A stretch of DNA of 64,000 bases, from assembly GCA_020638995.1 (NCBI GenBank), contig JACKHM010000002.1:558001-622000 (forward strand). The letters are read 5' to 3'. This DNA comes from Planctomycetaceae bacterium. Its GTDB lineage: Bacteria > Planctomycetota > Planctomycetia > Pirellulales > Pirellulaceae. The notes beneath the pieces are model-generated. The model ran no database searches, was not told the DNA's origin, and saw only the letters and a list, made by a program, of their open reading frames with translations. Numbering within the stretch: the stretch's first letter is position 1; every line of letters starts with the position of its first letter. The position numbers were made by a program, and so were the translations under genes. This document shows, in pieces, positions 28,161-37,284 of this stretch.

Positions 28161-29069
28161 TTATCGCGTTTTCGTCTCACGATGCGAATCCATGAACTCA
28201 CGAACCAAAGGGATGATTCGTTCGTGAGCGTCCTCGATGACATAGTGCCCTGCATCTTCGATACGGCTGACGTCGGCGCTGGGAAAAATCGTTTCAAACT
28301 TTTCCAGGCAAGATGTATTGAAGCACCAATCCTTCATTCCCCAGATCAGCTTGATCGGGCGATCCGCGAGCGTTGGCAGGCGATCTTCGATATCGGCGAT
28401 CGTTGCCCAGGTCTGGTGTCGCTTGCTAAGCGGAATGTCGCGGACAAAACTGTTGATACCGACGCGGTTGGCCCAATTGTCATAGGGAGCCAGCAAACCG
28501 CTTCGGACCGCGGGCGTCATAACTTCAGGATGCTCGACGGCCATCGATATGGCTGCACGTGCGAAAAGGTTTAGTCCACGCAATGCAAATGTTCCGAGCA
28601 GTGGTGTGCGACAAATGCGTATGCGAAAAGGAATAAAGTGTGGCCGAAAGGCTCCGGTGTTAAACAGCACGATCCGCGAGATTCGATCCGGTCGTGCCAG
28701 TGCTGCGCCCAACGAAATCGCTCCTCCCCAATCGTGCCCTAAGAGGGTGACGTCAGAAAGATCAAGTTCGTCGAATAATCGAACAAGATTGCAAACGTGC
28801 TGCTTCAATGTATAGGGATAGTCCTGCGGCTTGTCGCTCAAACCGCACCCGATATGATCGGGCACGACGATCCGGTGATCGTTGCGAAACGCCTTGATCA
28901 GGTTTCTCCAATAAAATGACCAAGTCGGATTACCGTGGACCATAACCATAGGTTCACGCGTACCATCTTTTGGACCTTCGTCCAGAAAGTGATATCGCAG
29001 ACTATCGAGCTGTAGATGACGTGAGCAGAACGGATACTGACTCCGCCAGTCGGTCGCAGAAAAACTCAT
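28161..29069 (-). CDS. Alpha/beta hydrolase, haloalkane-dehalogenase-like
   Basis: 302 residues from ATG 29069 (MSFSATDWRSQYPF), the start usual for this family; ATG 29198 would add 43 residues and overlap glpD by 10 bases, so the choice is uncertain. The nucleophile elbow is GHDWGG (Asp nucleophile as in dehalogenases, not Ser), preceded by the oxyanion segment HGNPTWSFYWRN. A later Asp (WGMKDWCF) and the final His (EDAGHYVIED) complete the set. The enzyme would cleave carbon-halogen bonds or act as an epoxide hydrolase-like enzyme. No signal peptide is seen. It follows glpD on the same strand. Substrate unknown. Confidence 0.85.
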   Translation of the reverse strand: MSFSATDWRSQYPFCSRHLQLDSLRYHFLDEGPKDGTREPMVMVHGNPTWSFYWRNLIKAFRNDHRIVVPDHIGCGLSDKPQDYPYTLKQHVCNLVRLFDELDLSDVTLLGHDWGGAISLGAALARPDRISRIVLFNTGAFRPHFIPFRIRICRTPLLGTFALRGLNLFARAAISMAVEHPEVMTPAVRSGLLAPYDNWANRVGINSFVRDIPLSKRHQTWATIADIEDRLPTLADRPIKLIWGMKDWCFNTSCLEKFETIFPSADVSRIEDAGHYVIEDAHERIIPLVREFMDSHRETKTR

Positions 29070-29188
29070 GTGGCGAATATATCGGTCACCCAGCACTCCG
29101 GGTAGGTCTGGGCCGGCGAGGACCCGCAAATCGTTCCGCTTCAGTAGATGCGTTTCAGGCTCTATCGGTAAGTTACCAGTCGCTTCGA

Positions 29189-30667
29189 TTACTCCCATGG
29201 TTTGTTTTGCTTCCAACCGCGAAGGTACTGAGCCAAATAAGCCTCTCGCGTGCCGTCGGTCCACCCAAGTGACTTTGCCATGATGTGACTGACGGGAGAT
29301 GCTACTTCGACACCTCCGTGCCGGCTGAGAGCCAGTCGCGTTCGTCGCCGCATGACGTCTTCGACAGTGACCCCCATTTCCTCGCTGCAGGCGAAAGCGA
29401 TATCCGACTCGCAGACCTTTGGCGACTGGGAAAGTAGTGCGCCCGATGCCGCTGGCCGCAGGTTCGGCAAGCCAGCCTCCGCGGTGCGGCACTTCCCAGC
29501 GCGTTGTCCGAGCATTCGGTAGACTCGCCTAACTACCTGATCAGAAATGGCGCGAAATGTTGTATACTTTCCGCCCGCGACTGCCAGCAGGTTGTCACCG
29601 CTTGCGACAATTTGCTCCTCGCGTGAACGGCGCGATGGATTCCGTTTAGAATGGATCAAAGCCCGCACGCCTGCAAAACTCGTCAGCACATCGTCGACTT
29701 GGATGGCGTGACTGGGAGCGAGTGACCTTAGTTGATCGAGCAAATACTCGACGTCCTCCATTTCCGGTCGCACTTTGTCCGCCACTTTATCGAAACGTGT
29801 GTCCGTTGTTCCAAGCAGCGAGTCATCGCCCCAAGGCAGCAAAAATATCATTCGACGATCGCGTCTCGATTGAAAATAGATGCCGTGCTCGTGATTAATG
29901 CGTGGAATCACGAGATGAACTCCCTTCGTCGGGCTCAACGCGATGCGTGCTGCATTGCCGGAAGAAAGCTGGCTGACACGTTCGATCCAAGGACCGGTTG
30001 CGTTCACATAACACCTTGCACGTACATCGAACGAATCGCCCTGGAGTACATCGACGACTTGCAATGCTTCAATTCGATCCCAACTTCTCCGAAAGCCAGT
30101 CACCTCGACATAGTTCCTGCAGACGGCGCCATGTCGACACGCATCGAGAATCGTTTCCAGACACAGCCTGGCATCGTCCATTTGGCAATCGTAAAACAAG
30201 ACCGATCCGTGTAGGTGCTCGCTCGGAAGACAGGGCTCTGCTGTGGCCGTTTCGGCTGCGGAGAGGGTGCGATGACGGGGCGTGGCAGCATGGCGACGCG
30301 GAGTTATCCAATCGTACAGCGTTGTCCCGAGTCGCAGCATCGCGAGCGAACGTGGATCACCTGCATAAGCGGGCAGCAAAAACGAAAGCGGCGTCACAAG
30401 GTGCGGTGCCATGTCGAGCAAGATGCTGCGCTCGCGGCAGGATTCTGCTACGAGTCCAAGTGAAAACTGTTCAAGGTAACGCAATCCGCCATGAATCAGC
30501 TTCGTTGACCGGCTGGAAGTGCCGCCTGCAAAATCGCCCTTTTCGACTAACGCCACCGAAAGTCCTCGCATGGCGGCGTCACGCGCGACCCCAGCGCCAA
30601 GTATTCCCCCGCCGATGATGGCGAGATCAAAGACATTATCGGAAAGAGGGGATAGAGCACGTTTCAT
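29189..30667 (-). CDS. glpD: Glycerol-3-phosphate dehydrogenase (aerobic, FAD-dependent)
   Basis: 492 residues, near the usual 500-550. It oxidises sn-glycerol 3-phosphate to dihydroxyacetone phosphate, passing electrons to the quinone pool at the inner membrane. Evidence: the FAD-binding GGGILGAG (19-26), the family signature GGTSSRSTKLIHGGLRYLEQ (about 47-66), KGVHLVIPR, and the C-terminal region AGGKYTTFRAISDQVVR. The ATG has no overlapping upstream gene; a downstream hydrolase shares the strand and perhaps the transcript. There is no glpK, glpF or glpR in the window. Confidence 0.95.
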   Translation of the reverse strand: MKRALSPLSDNVFDLAIIGGGILGAGVARDAAMRGLSVALVEKGDFAGGTSSRSTKLIHGGLRYLEQFSLGLVAESCRERSILLDMAPHLVTPLSFLLPAYAGDPRSLAMLRLGTTLYDWITPRRHAATPRHRTLSAAETATAEPCLPSEHLHGSVLFYDCQMDDARLCLETILDACRHGAVCRNYVEVTGFRRSWDRIEALQVVDVLQGDSFDVRARCYVNATGPWIERVSQLSSGNAARIALSPTKGVHLVIPRINHEHGIYFQSRRDRRMIFLLPWGDDSLLGTTDTRFDKVADKVRPEMEDVEYLLDQLRSLAPSHAIQVDDVLTSFAGVRALIHSKRNPSRRSREEQIVASGDNLLAVAGGKYTTFRAISDQVVRRVYRMLGQRAGKCRTAEAGLPNLRPAASGALLSQSPKVCESDIAFACSEEMGVTVEDVMRRRTRLALSRHGGVEVASPVSHIMAKSLGWTDGTREAYLAQYLRGWKQNKPWE

Positions 30668-30741
30668 GCGCTCGATTGTAGCTGGAGAGTTTCAACAGCA
30701 ACATCGGCAGCATGTGTATGGTTTGCACCCGTTGTAAACCC

Positions 30742-33096
30742 TCATTTTGAAGATGTGCCAATGTCCTGCTCAAGGTGATCGAGGGCAAGCAAATCCAGCA
30801 AAGGTTCTATCTTCGACTGGACTCGGAGACACGTAATACTACTAATCGAGTCACTAGTTCGACCGTGTTCAAACGGACCTGAAGGCTCTACACCTTGCGG
30901 CTCATCGCTGAAGAATTCGCGAAGCACTAAACGGGTCTGGCTGACGTTTTCGTTCGGACATTCACTCGTGTTCACAAGAACTCGCTGTGGAGGGAAAAAC
31001 TTGCTAACGTAAACTTCCCCGGCGAATTCTCCCTCGGCACTCAACCCATTCAGATAGTTTATGACTTGCAGTGCGTCGACCGGAGATACGAAATTGTCAC
31101 CATTGACGTCAAAGTAGGCCGGAGGCTTCACCAGGCTGGTAGGGAAGTTCAGATCGTGTGAACCGAAGGAGTTTAGTTCATTGATGATTTGCAAGACGTC
31201 AATCGGCGCGACGGACGAATCGTTATTAACATCCAGCGCGTTGTTTCGGTTTTGCCAAGGAAATCCGGGAACAAGACCGCCATCGAGAGCAAAATCACTC
31301 GCTGTCGTTAGCAGTACATTTGCTGTTGCCGTGATCAGGTCGAAGTCGCTGTCGATTGTTTGGTCATCACCAGCAAGGCGGTTGGTCGGCACGAAACCCT
31401 TTGGCGGAAGCATCGACAGAGAGTACTCGCCAGGGAGAACCGCACTAAACAAATAAGCGCCTGCACCATTCGTCAGCGTCTGTCGTTCAATCGTACCGCC
31501 GCTGAGTTGCTCTGTACCTCGCAGCGTTAGCGTAATGAGTTCAACGCCGGGTTCTTCATTGTCTTGTACGCCGTTGCCGTTCTCGTCACGCCATATGAAG
31601 TCGCCGAGTAACCTTGGGGTCGCTGATAGGAGCGTACCTAGTGGAACGAGCGAGACATTACCAAGCACACTGGTTCCCACGCCTGAATTTGTCGACTCGA
31701 TCTGTGTAGTCGCGGAAGCTTGGTCTCCTTCGATCGCGAAAGAGCCGCCTTGTCGTTGAAGGTGGTAGGCGTCCGCGATGCCATCGATCAAGCGGTTACC
31801 AGACACAAGTGCCCGAATGTCGTTCGTAGAGTTTTCATCGGCATTCCGAATTACCAGAGCTGCCTCGCCTCCAACCGAGTTAGTACCTGTAAAAAAGTTG
31901 TCGACGACGGAAAATGTCGCGTCTACCGCATTTCCCGGCGAGAGTACGAGTCCATCACCGCTAATCGTATCAAAATCATTACTTAGAAAGGACGCAGCGA
32001 TCTCCCCGGTAGCGTTCGACCCCGTTGTAAGGCGAAAACCAACATCGGTGCTGTTGCTGCCAACTCCGAGCAGCAAATTGTCCTCAACGACGGCGTTCAA
32101 TCGAGCCGCATCATTGATGATTATGTGAATACCATCACCCGCGGCGTCCAGTATGGAATTGTTGACGGCTCCAAATGCTGCATTCGCAGTTCCGGCAAGG
32201 TTTAGAAGAAGTGCCGCCTCGCCGGCCACCTCGGAAATGACATTTCTCGTCCAGCGCGTCTGAACTTCGGCTTGGCCTTCGATTCGAAGGTCAATTCCTT
32301 GTGTGCCAAGGTTCTCCAGTGTGTTTCGGTCTAGGGAGAGGTCGAGCCGTGCGTTCCCGCTGACGCTGCCGGTGATACCGCGTTGCGTGGTTGCCAGGAA
32401 ATTAGCGTCGCCTCGGATCGTGTTTTCCGCAACCAGCAGTAAGGAATCAGTACTGCTGCCCTGATCAATTCGCAAAGCCGTCCCCAACACGTCCGTGAAA
32501 TCGTTGTGACTGACGGCTCCGATGCCCTTCAGATTCTGAAGATGCAGCGAGTTGCTTCCGTCAGTCGTTCCGGTTCCCAGGAAAGTGTTTGACTGCACAG
32601 TGATCCTGCCGGTGATTGTGTCGGTCGTGATCGCTGTCGCCGCGATATTCCGAAATGTCATCGTGCGAACGGTGACAGAACCGGTAATCGCTGACAAATC
32701 GATTCCGAACGAGTCGGAGGCTGCCGTCGGCGACTCAATCGCAAAGTTCTCGATTGAAATGTCGCCTGCAAATCCGGTAGCGTTCGAGATCGCTGCGCCA
32801 GATGGTGCTCTCAAGATCGTTTCCGAGGACTCGCCGCGCAGCACCAGATTCGAGGGAAGGCCACTAACCGCCACCCCCATGCGACTGAGGTCGACCGATT
32901 CGTTGTAGATCCCAGCAGCGATTTCAACGACATCGTCGCGACGCGCGCTGTCGATTGCTGATTGGATCGTCTGAAACGCTCCTGCCGGTCCTACCGTTAG
33001 TACGGCGAGGAGTGCGCGATCTTCGAGGCGCTCGAATCGCAGCGAAGCACGATGTGTGCGTCTTGATTTGGGCATCCCCTGTTGCTTCGACCACAT
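30742..33096 (-). CDS. LEPR-XLL secreted protein with beta-helix, SdrD B-like and dockerin domains
   Basis: 784 residues. The N-terminus has the LEPR-XLL motif (FERLEDRALLAVLTV, 21-35), then AFQTIQSAIDSA and a right-handed parallel beta-helix of N-D-x and G-rich turns (about 40-470). An SdrD B-like domain begins at LGDFIWRDENGNG (498-510) with the typical GAYLFSAVLPGEYSL. A dockerin type I pair follows, DVNNDSSVAPIDVLQIIN (622-639) and DVNGDNFVSPVDALQVIN (663-680), each a calcium loop plus helix. The C-terminal tail (about 700-784) is unassigned. It is likely exported and extracellular or surface attached; a cohesin partner is not in the window. An internal ATG at residue 8 with AGGGG is an alternative start. 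Confidence 0.85.
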   Translation of the reverse strand: MWSKQQGMPKSRRTHRASLRFERLEDRALLAVLTVGPAGAFQTIQSAIDSARRDDVVEIAAGIYNESVDLSRMGVAVSGLPSNLVLRGESSETILRAPSGAAISNATGFAGDISIENFAIESPTAASDSFGIDLSAITGSVTVRTMTFRNIAATAITTDTITGRITVQSNTFLGTGTTDGSNSLHLQNLKGIGAVSHNDFTDVLGTALRIDQGSSTDSLLLVAENTIRGDANFLATTQRGITGSVSGNARLDLSLDRNTLENLGTQGIDLRIEGQAEVQTRWTRNVISEVAGEAALLLNLAGTANAAFGAVNNSILDAAGDGIHIIINDAARLNAVVEDNLLLGVGSNSTDVGFRLTTGSNATGEIAASFLSNDFDTISGDGLVLSPGNAVDATFSVVDNFFTGTNSVGGEAALVIRNADENSTNDIRALVSGNRLIDGIADAYHLQRQGGSFAIEGDQASATTQIESTNSGVGTSVLGNVSLVPLGTLLSATPRLLGDFIWRDENGNGVQDNEEPGVELITLTLRGTEQLSGGTIERQTLTNGAGAYLFSAVLPGEYSLSMLPPKGFVPTNRLAGDDQTIDSDFDLITATANVLLTTASDFALDGGLVPGFPWQNRNNALDVNNDSSVAPIDVLQIINELNSFGSHDLNFPTSLVKPPAYFDVNGDNFVSPVDALQVINYLNGLSAEGEFAGEVYVSKFFPPQRVLVNTSECPNENVSQTRLVLREFFSDEPQGVEPSGPFEHGRTSDSISSITCLRVQSKIEPLLDLLALDHLEQDIGTSSK

Positions 33097-33283
33097 AAAT
33101 TAAGTACCTCAGCGGACCGCGAGCGGTCACTCACAGTCGTTCTTGAGCGAGCCGACCCACAGCAAACGCTCGTCGAGAGAAGGCCTAAATTCATGTTAGT
33201 CGTTAGCGAAGTAAACTCAAGAAAATGTAATAGTGGGTAAATGCGGTTATATTCGGTAGTTCGGAGGCGACTGATCCCGCAAA

Positions 33284-34198
33284 TCAATCGGACCAATCCA
33301 GTCCCAGGTCGAGCCCAATTGCTGAGTGAGTTAATGCCCCAACGCTAATTCGATCGATTCCCGTTTCCGCGACGGAGCGAATCGTCTCAATCGTGATTCC
33401 GCCAGACGCCTCTAATTCAGTTACTGCCGAGGCTGCATCGCGTTGTCGAACGGCTGCGCTCAATTGTTCACAGGTCATGTTGTCCAGTAGCGCGATATCT
33501 GGCGTAGCCTGTAGTGCCTCGGCCAGTTGTTCGAGTGTGTCGACTTCAATCTCGACGATTGCGTCTGCGAGGTTGGGGTTAGCGTCCTGCTGCTGTCTTA
33601 AAAACTTCCTCGCGGCGACGATCGCTTCCGCCAGGTTCCAATTGCCTTGTGCCAGGTGATTGTCTTTTATCAGAATCGCATCAAACAATCCGGTGCGATG
33701 GTTTGTTCCACCGCCGCAACGAACCGCATACTTTTCTAACCGTCGCCACCCCGGCGTCGTTTTTCGAGTGTCATAGATCTTTGCTGGTGTATGGGCCACT
33801 TGATCGACATACCTTCGAGTCAAAGAAGCAATCCCTGACAGCTTGCCCAAAAAATTCAGCACCGGACGCTCGGCGGTCAGCAGATCTCGAGTCGATCCAG
33901 ACAGCGTAGCGACTGTTGAACCTCGTTCGATTTGGGTTCCGTCTTCCACCAGTGCCGACCATTCGATATCAGTGTTCATCTCTCGCAGAACGCATTCCGC
34001 TGCCGGGAGTCCTGCAATGACGCCAGGCTCGCGAGAGACAATCGCAGCGCGACCGCGAGAATCGTATGGGACGAGCGCAACCGTGGTGAGATCCAGTCCT
34101 CGCCCCAGGTCTTCGCGAATTGCCAGACGTACCAACTGTCGGCAATCGTCGAGCGTTTCGGCATCCCAGGTCACTTGCTTGAAGTCATTCCTTGTCAT
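33284..34198 (-). CDS. nadC: Nicotinate-nucleotide pyrophosphorylase (quinolinate phosphoribosyltransferase)
   Basis: 304 residues from ATG 34198 (GAGG 7 bases upstream), slightly longer than the usual 280-300. It converts quinolinate and PRPP to nicotinate mononucleotide in NAD synthesis. Evidence: the N-terminal EDLGRGLDLTT, DTRKTTPGWRRLEKYAVRCGG with the catalytic and PRPP-binding basic residues, HRTGLFDAILIKDNH, and the C-terminal EASGGITIETI and SVGALTHS segments. It is divergent from the (HhH)2 gene with 59 bases between starts. nadA and nadB are not in the window. Confidence 0.96.
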   Translation of the reverse strand: MTRNDFKQVTWDAETLDDCRQLVRLAIREDLGRGLDLTTVALVPYDSRGRAAIVSREPGVIAGLPAAECVLREMNTDIEWSALVEDGTQIERGSTVATLSGSTRDLLTAERPVLNFLGKLSGIASLTRRYVDQVAHTPAKIYDTRKTTPGWRRLEKYAVRCGGGTNHRTGLFDAILIKDNHLAQGNWNLAEAIVAARKFLRQQQDANPNLADAIVEIEVDTLEQLAEALQATPDIALLDNMTCEQLSAAVRQRDAASAVTELEASGGITIETIRSVAETGIDRISVGALTHSAIGLDLGLDWSD

Positions 34199-34257
34199 GT
34201 TGGCCTCAATTCGCAACACTTGTAGCTTCTGCCTCGCATGATATCCCGTACCTTAAA

Positions 34258-34695
34258 ATGCCGACACCCACCGTGGATAACGCTCCCCCAAATTTGAATC
34301 AACAGCGCGGTTGGGAGATTCGATCCAGCGACCAATTGGCGGTTGCCGCGATCACTGCATTGGCTTGTGCCCTGATCGTTGGGTCTTGGGTCTATCGCGG
34401 TGGGCTGACGGGGCGAGTGATCGAGATCGAACAGGCTCTGCCTCGGCCAGTGACGTTTCAACTCGATATGAATTCGGCGGAATGGCCGGAATGGACGTTG
34501 TTACCCGGCGTTGGTGAAACGCTTGCGAAGCGAATTGTCCAGAATCGCGAGGAACTTGGTGCGTTCCGAAGTCACGAGGATCTGCTTCGAGTTAGTGGCG
34601 TGGGGCCGCGGACACTTGATCGGATGCGCCCCCACCTGCTTTCTCCGAATGTCGCAGTTGATCGACCGACGGAAGAAGTAATCGCGACTCAATAA
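34258..34695 (+). CDS. Membrane-anchored helix-hairpin-helix protein (ComEA-like)
   Basis: 145 residues. ATG 34258 is preferred over the frame start at 34192, which would enter the divergent nadC leader. A membrane helix (about 28-46) lies near the N-terminus, followed by a short linker and two helix-hairpin-helix motifs: LPGVGETLAKRIVQNRE and VSGVGPRTLDRMRPHL (about residues 81-130), with the GVG turns that bind DNA backbones. The same fold occurs in ComEA, the envelope DNA receptor of natural transformation. uvrB follows 27 bases after the stop on the same strand, so they are probably cotranscribed. No other competence gene is visible here. Confidence 0.85.
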   Translation: MPTPTVDNAPPNLNQQRGWEIRSSDQLAVAAITALACALIVGSWVYRGGLTGRVIEIEQALPRPVTFQLDMNSAEWPEWTLLPGVGETLAKRIVQNREELGAFRSHEDLLRVSGVGPRTLDRMRPHLLSPNVAVDRPTEEVIATQ

Positions 34696-34722
34696 TTTGC
34701 ATGGCTCTTTAGGGATAATCGC

Positions 34723-36792
34723 GTGGAATTTCGCATAGAAGCACCTTACAAACCGGATGGGGATCAACCGCAGGCCATCGAAGCCCTCGTCGAAGGCATT
34801 CAGGCCAACCGAAGCCATCAAGTATTGATGGGTGTGACGGGATCGGGCAAGACATTTACGATGGCGAATGTCATTCAGGCTGTGCAGCGTCCGACGATGG
34901 TGATCTCGCACAACAAGACGTTGGCAGCCCAATTATTCGGAGAGTTTCGGGAGTTCTTTCCTAACAACGCTGTCCACTACTTCGTCAGCTACTACGACTA
35001 CTATCAGCCGGAGGCATATATACCACAGCGCGATATCTACATCGAGAAAGATGCCTCGATTAACTCTGAAATCGACCGTCTTCGGCTTGCTTCGACCAGT
35101 TCCCTGGTCAGTCGTCGAGACGTCATTATCGTCGCAAGCGTATCCAGTATTTATGGTCTCGGCTCTCCGGATGACTACAAAAAGATGATGGTATCGCTAA
35201 GGAAGGGGCAGCTTATCGATCGCGACGAGATGCTGATGAAATTGGTGGATATCCAGTACGACCGAAATGATGTGGCCTTTGAGAGGAGCAAGTTTCGCGT
35301 TCGAGGCGACTGTGTTGAATTGTGGCCAGCTTACGAAGAGTTCGCCTTCCGAATTGAGTTTTGGGGAGATGAAGTTGACGCGTTGTCGTTTATAAATCCG
35401 ATCAGCGGTGAGGTAATCGCAACCCAGGAACAACTTTTCATCTATCCGGCCAAGCATTTCGTAATGCCTGAGGATCGGATAAAGAACACTGTCGCGGAGA
35501 TCAAGGCGGAACTCGATGAGCGGCTCCAAGTATTTCGCGATCAAGGAAAATTGCTCGAGGCGCAGCGATTAAATGCTCGGACGCGATTCGATATCGAGAT
35601 GCTGCAGGAAGTAGGTCATTGCCCCGGCATCGAGAATTACAGCCGATTTCTATCGGGGCGACCTCCGGGGACCGCTCCCTACACCTTGTACGACTTTTTC
35701 CCGGAGGACTTTTTGCTGATTATCGACGAGTCGCACGTAACAGTGCCGCAAATCCGAGCGATGTATGCTGGTGACCAAAGCCGCAAAGGCACACTAGTTG
35801 AACATGGCTTTCGATTGCCGAGCGCTTTAGACAATCGCCCCATGAAATTCGAGGAATGGGAACAAAAGGCGAAGCAAGTGGTATTTGTATCGGCGACGCC
35901 AAGCGACTACGAGTTGGAGAAAAGTGGAGGCGAGGTCGTTGAGCAAATCATACGACCTACTGGGCTTCTCGACCCAGTCATTGAAGTTGTGCCCTCGCGA
36001 GGGCAGGTGCAGCACCTGTTGGAGGAGATTCGGCAGCGAATCGAAGTGAAGGAAAGGGTTCTCGTCACAACGCTTACGAAACGCCTGGCAGAGGATCTGT
36101 CCGCCTATATCAACGAGCAAGGCGTATCCTGCAAGTGGTTACATAGCGAACTCGACGCATTTGAGCGCGTCGAGCTGCTCCGCGACCTGCGCGAAGGACA
36201 CTTCGATGTCTTGGTGGGTGTCAACTTATTACGCGAGGGACTCGATTTGCCGGAAGTGTCTTTGGTAGCAATCATTGATGCGGACAAGGAGGGGTTCTTG
36301 CGCAGCGAGACCTCCTTGATCCAGACGATTGGACGCTCGGCGCGTAACGTCAAGGCGAAGGTCATTTTGTATGCGGATAAGGTCACCGACTCCATGCGGA
36401 AAGCCATCGACGAAACCGATCGTCGACGAAGTTTGCAGCAGGAATATAACGACGAACACGGAATCACACCGGAAACCATTCAAAAGACGATTCGTGCCGG
36501 AATCGAAGCCGTTGCTGCAGCGCATCGTGATGCCAACGCGGCGGTAGGACGTACCAACGAAACGGTCTATATCACCGAGGAGTACGTAAACGAATTGGAA
36601 GCCGAGATGATGGCCGCCGCCGACGCATTAGAATTTGAGCGCGCTGCATCATTGCGTGACCGAATCACTCAACTACGCGATTCCATCGGCAAACCGATGA
36701 GTGACGCAGACGTGAAACCAATTAAGCAGAAGGGGAAACGGCGAAAGAACTCTAAGAGCGGTACGAAGGTCCCACGGCCGAAGATGCCGTAG
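34723..36792 (+). CDS. uvrB: Excinuclease ABC subunit B
   Basis: 689 residues, normal length. UvrB is the damage-verifying helicase of nucleotide excision repair, loaded by UvrA and recruiting UvrC. The GTG start is set by AGGGA about 8 bases upstream and by the conserved start (EFRIEAPYKPDGDQPQAIE). Seen: Walker A GVTGSGKT (37-44), the beta-hairpin region YYDYYQPEAYIPQ, DESHVT, the helicase VNLLREGLDLPEVSLV and QTIGRSARN motifs and a C-terminal UVR motif (LEFERAASLRDRI), which contacts UvrC. The C-terminal tail is rich in Lys/Arg. Upstream is the HhH gene. Confidence 0.97.
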   Translation: MEFRIEAPYKPDGDQPQAIEALVEGIQANRSHQVLMGVTGSGKTFTMANVIQAVQRPTMVISHNKTLAAQLFGEFREFFPNNAVHYFVSYYDYYQPEAYIPQRDIYIEKDASINSEIDRLRLASTSSLVSRRDVIIVASVSSIYGLGSPDDYKKMMVSLRKGQLIDRDEMLMKLVDIQYDRNDVAFERSKFRVRGDCVELWPAYEEFAFRIEFWGDEVDALSFINPISGEVIATQEQLFIYPAKHFVMPEDRIKNTVAEIKAELDERLQVFRDQGKLLEAQRLNARTRFDIEMLQEVGHCPGIENYSRFLSGRPPGTAPYTLYDFFPEDFLLIIDESHVTVPQIRAMYAGDQSRKGTLVEHGFRLPSALDNRPMKFEEWEQKAKQVVFVSATPSDYELEKSGGEVVEQIIRPTGLLDPVIEVVPSRGQVQHLLEEIRQRIEVKERVLVTTLTKRLAEDLSAYINEQGVSCKWLHSELDAFERVELLRDLREGHFDVLVGVNLLREGLDLPEVSLVAIIDADKEGFLRSETSLIQTIGRSARNVKAKVILYADKVTDSMRKAIDETDRRRSLQQEYNDEHGITPETIQKTIRAGIEAVAAAHRDANAAVGRTNETVYITEEYVNELEAEMMAAADALEFERAASLRDRITQLRDSIGKPMSDADVKPIKQKGKRRKNSKSGTKVPRPKMP

Positions 36793-36796
36793 CGAA

Positions 36797-36823
36797 AGGC
36801 GGCTAAGCCCAGGCTTGCCGCCT
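36797..36823. terminator. Hairpin between convergent uvrB and lipoprotein genes
   Basis: AGGCGGC and GCCGCCT flank an inner AAGCC/GGCTT stem with a single bulged T: a strong 12-pair hairpin just after the uvrB stop and about 15 bases beyond the end of the convergent lipoprotein gene. There is no clean T run in the uvrB direction, so it may be a weak or bidirectional end signal. Confidence 0.5.
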
Positions 36824-36837
36824 CCCTGCGACAAAAA

Positions 36838-37071
36838 CTACGGGGTGGTCGGATCGTTGGACTCGACTGTTGCGGTCGCGGCCTCTGTCGTTTCGACGGC
36901 AGCATCACCAGCAACGACCGCGGTTGATTCGGTTTCCGTTGTCGTCATTTCCTGCTCCTGGTCCGGGGCATCGGACGAAGTTTCAGCCTGTGGAGTTGGG
37001 GCCGGTTCAAGACAACCGACAGAAAATGCAAAGCCTAGCAACAGCGTGCCAAGATGAAATAAGGTTTTCAT
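36838..37071 (-). CDS. Small lipoprotein, acidic Thr/Glu-rich
   Basis: 77 residues from ATG 37071. A lipoprotein signal is clear: MKTLFHLGTLLLGFAFSVGC with Cys20 in a lipobox-like context (FSVGC). The mature part is 57 residues, rich in Glu, Thr, Ala and Pro and likely disordered. Function unknown. It is divergent from the ECF sigma gene (gap 213 bases) and convergent with uvrB. A longer frame to 37122 is not needed. Confidence 0.65.
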   Translation of the reverse strand: MKTLFHLGTLLLGFAFSVGCLEPAPTPQAETSSDAPDQEQEMTTTETESTAVVAGDAAVETTEAATATVESNDPTTP

Positions 37072-37284
37072 AAGTTGATTTTTCCGTGTTCGTGGGGGGG
37101 AAACTGTCCAAAGGGCAGCCAAACGGCTACCTTACTCTCTCGACAGCTCATTATGTTGCGACACCGTATAAGACCTCGACAGTTGCAGCTTTATTCCCAG
37201 AGATGTCGCAAAATCGGGGAATTTATTTGGCAGGCAACGGTTCTCACTAAATGTTGCTGTCCACAACCAACTTCCGATCCCATC

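Noticed and set aside
37075..37284. N-terminal extension of the sigma factor
   Set aside because: The extra 70 residues have no sigma similarity and cover the promoter region; ATG 37285 fits the family.
37072..37284. Promoter -35/-10 pair before the sigma gene
   Set aside because: TCGACA and TATAAG are present but separated by about 21 bases, too far for a confident call.
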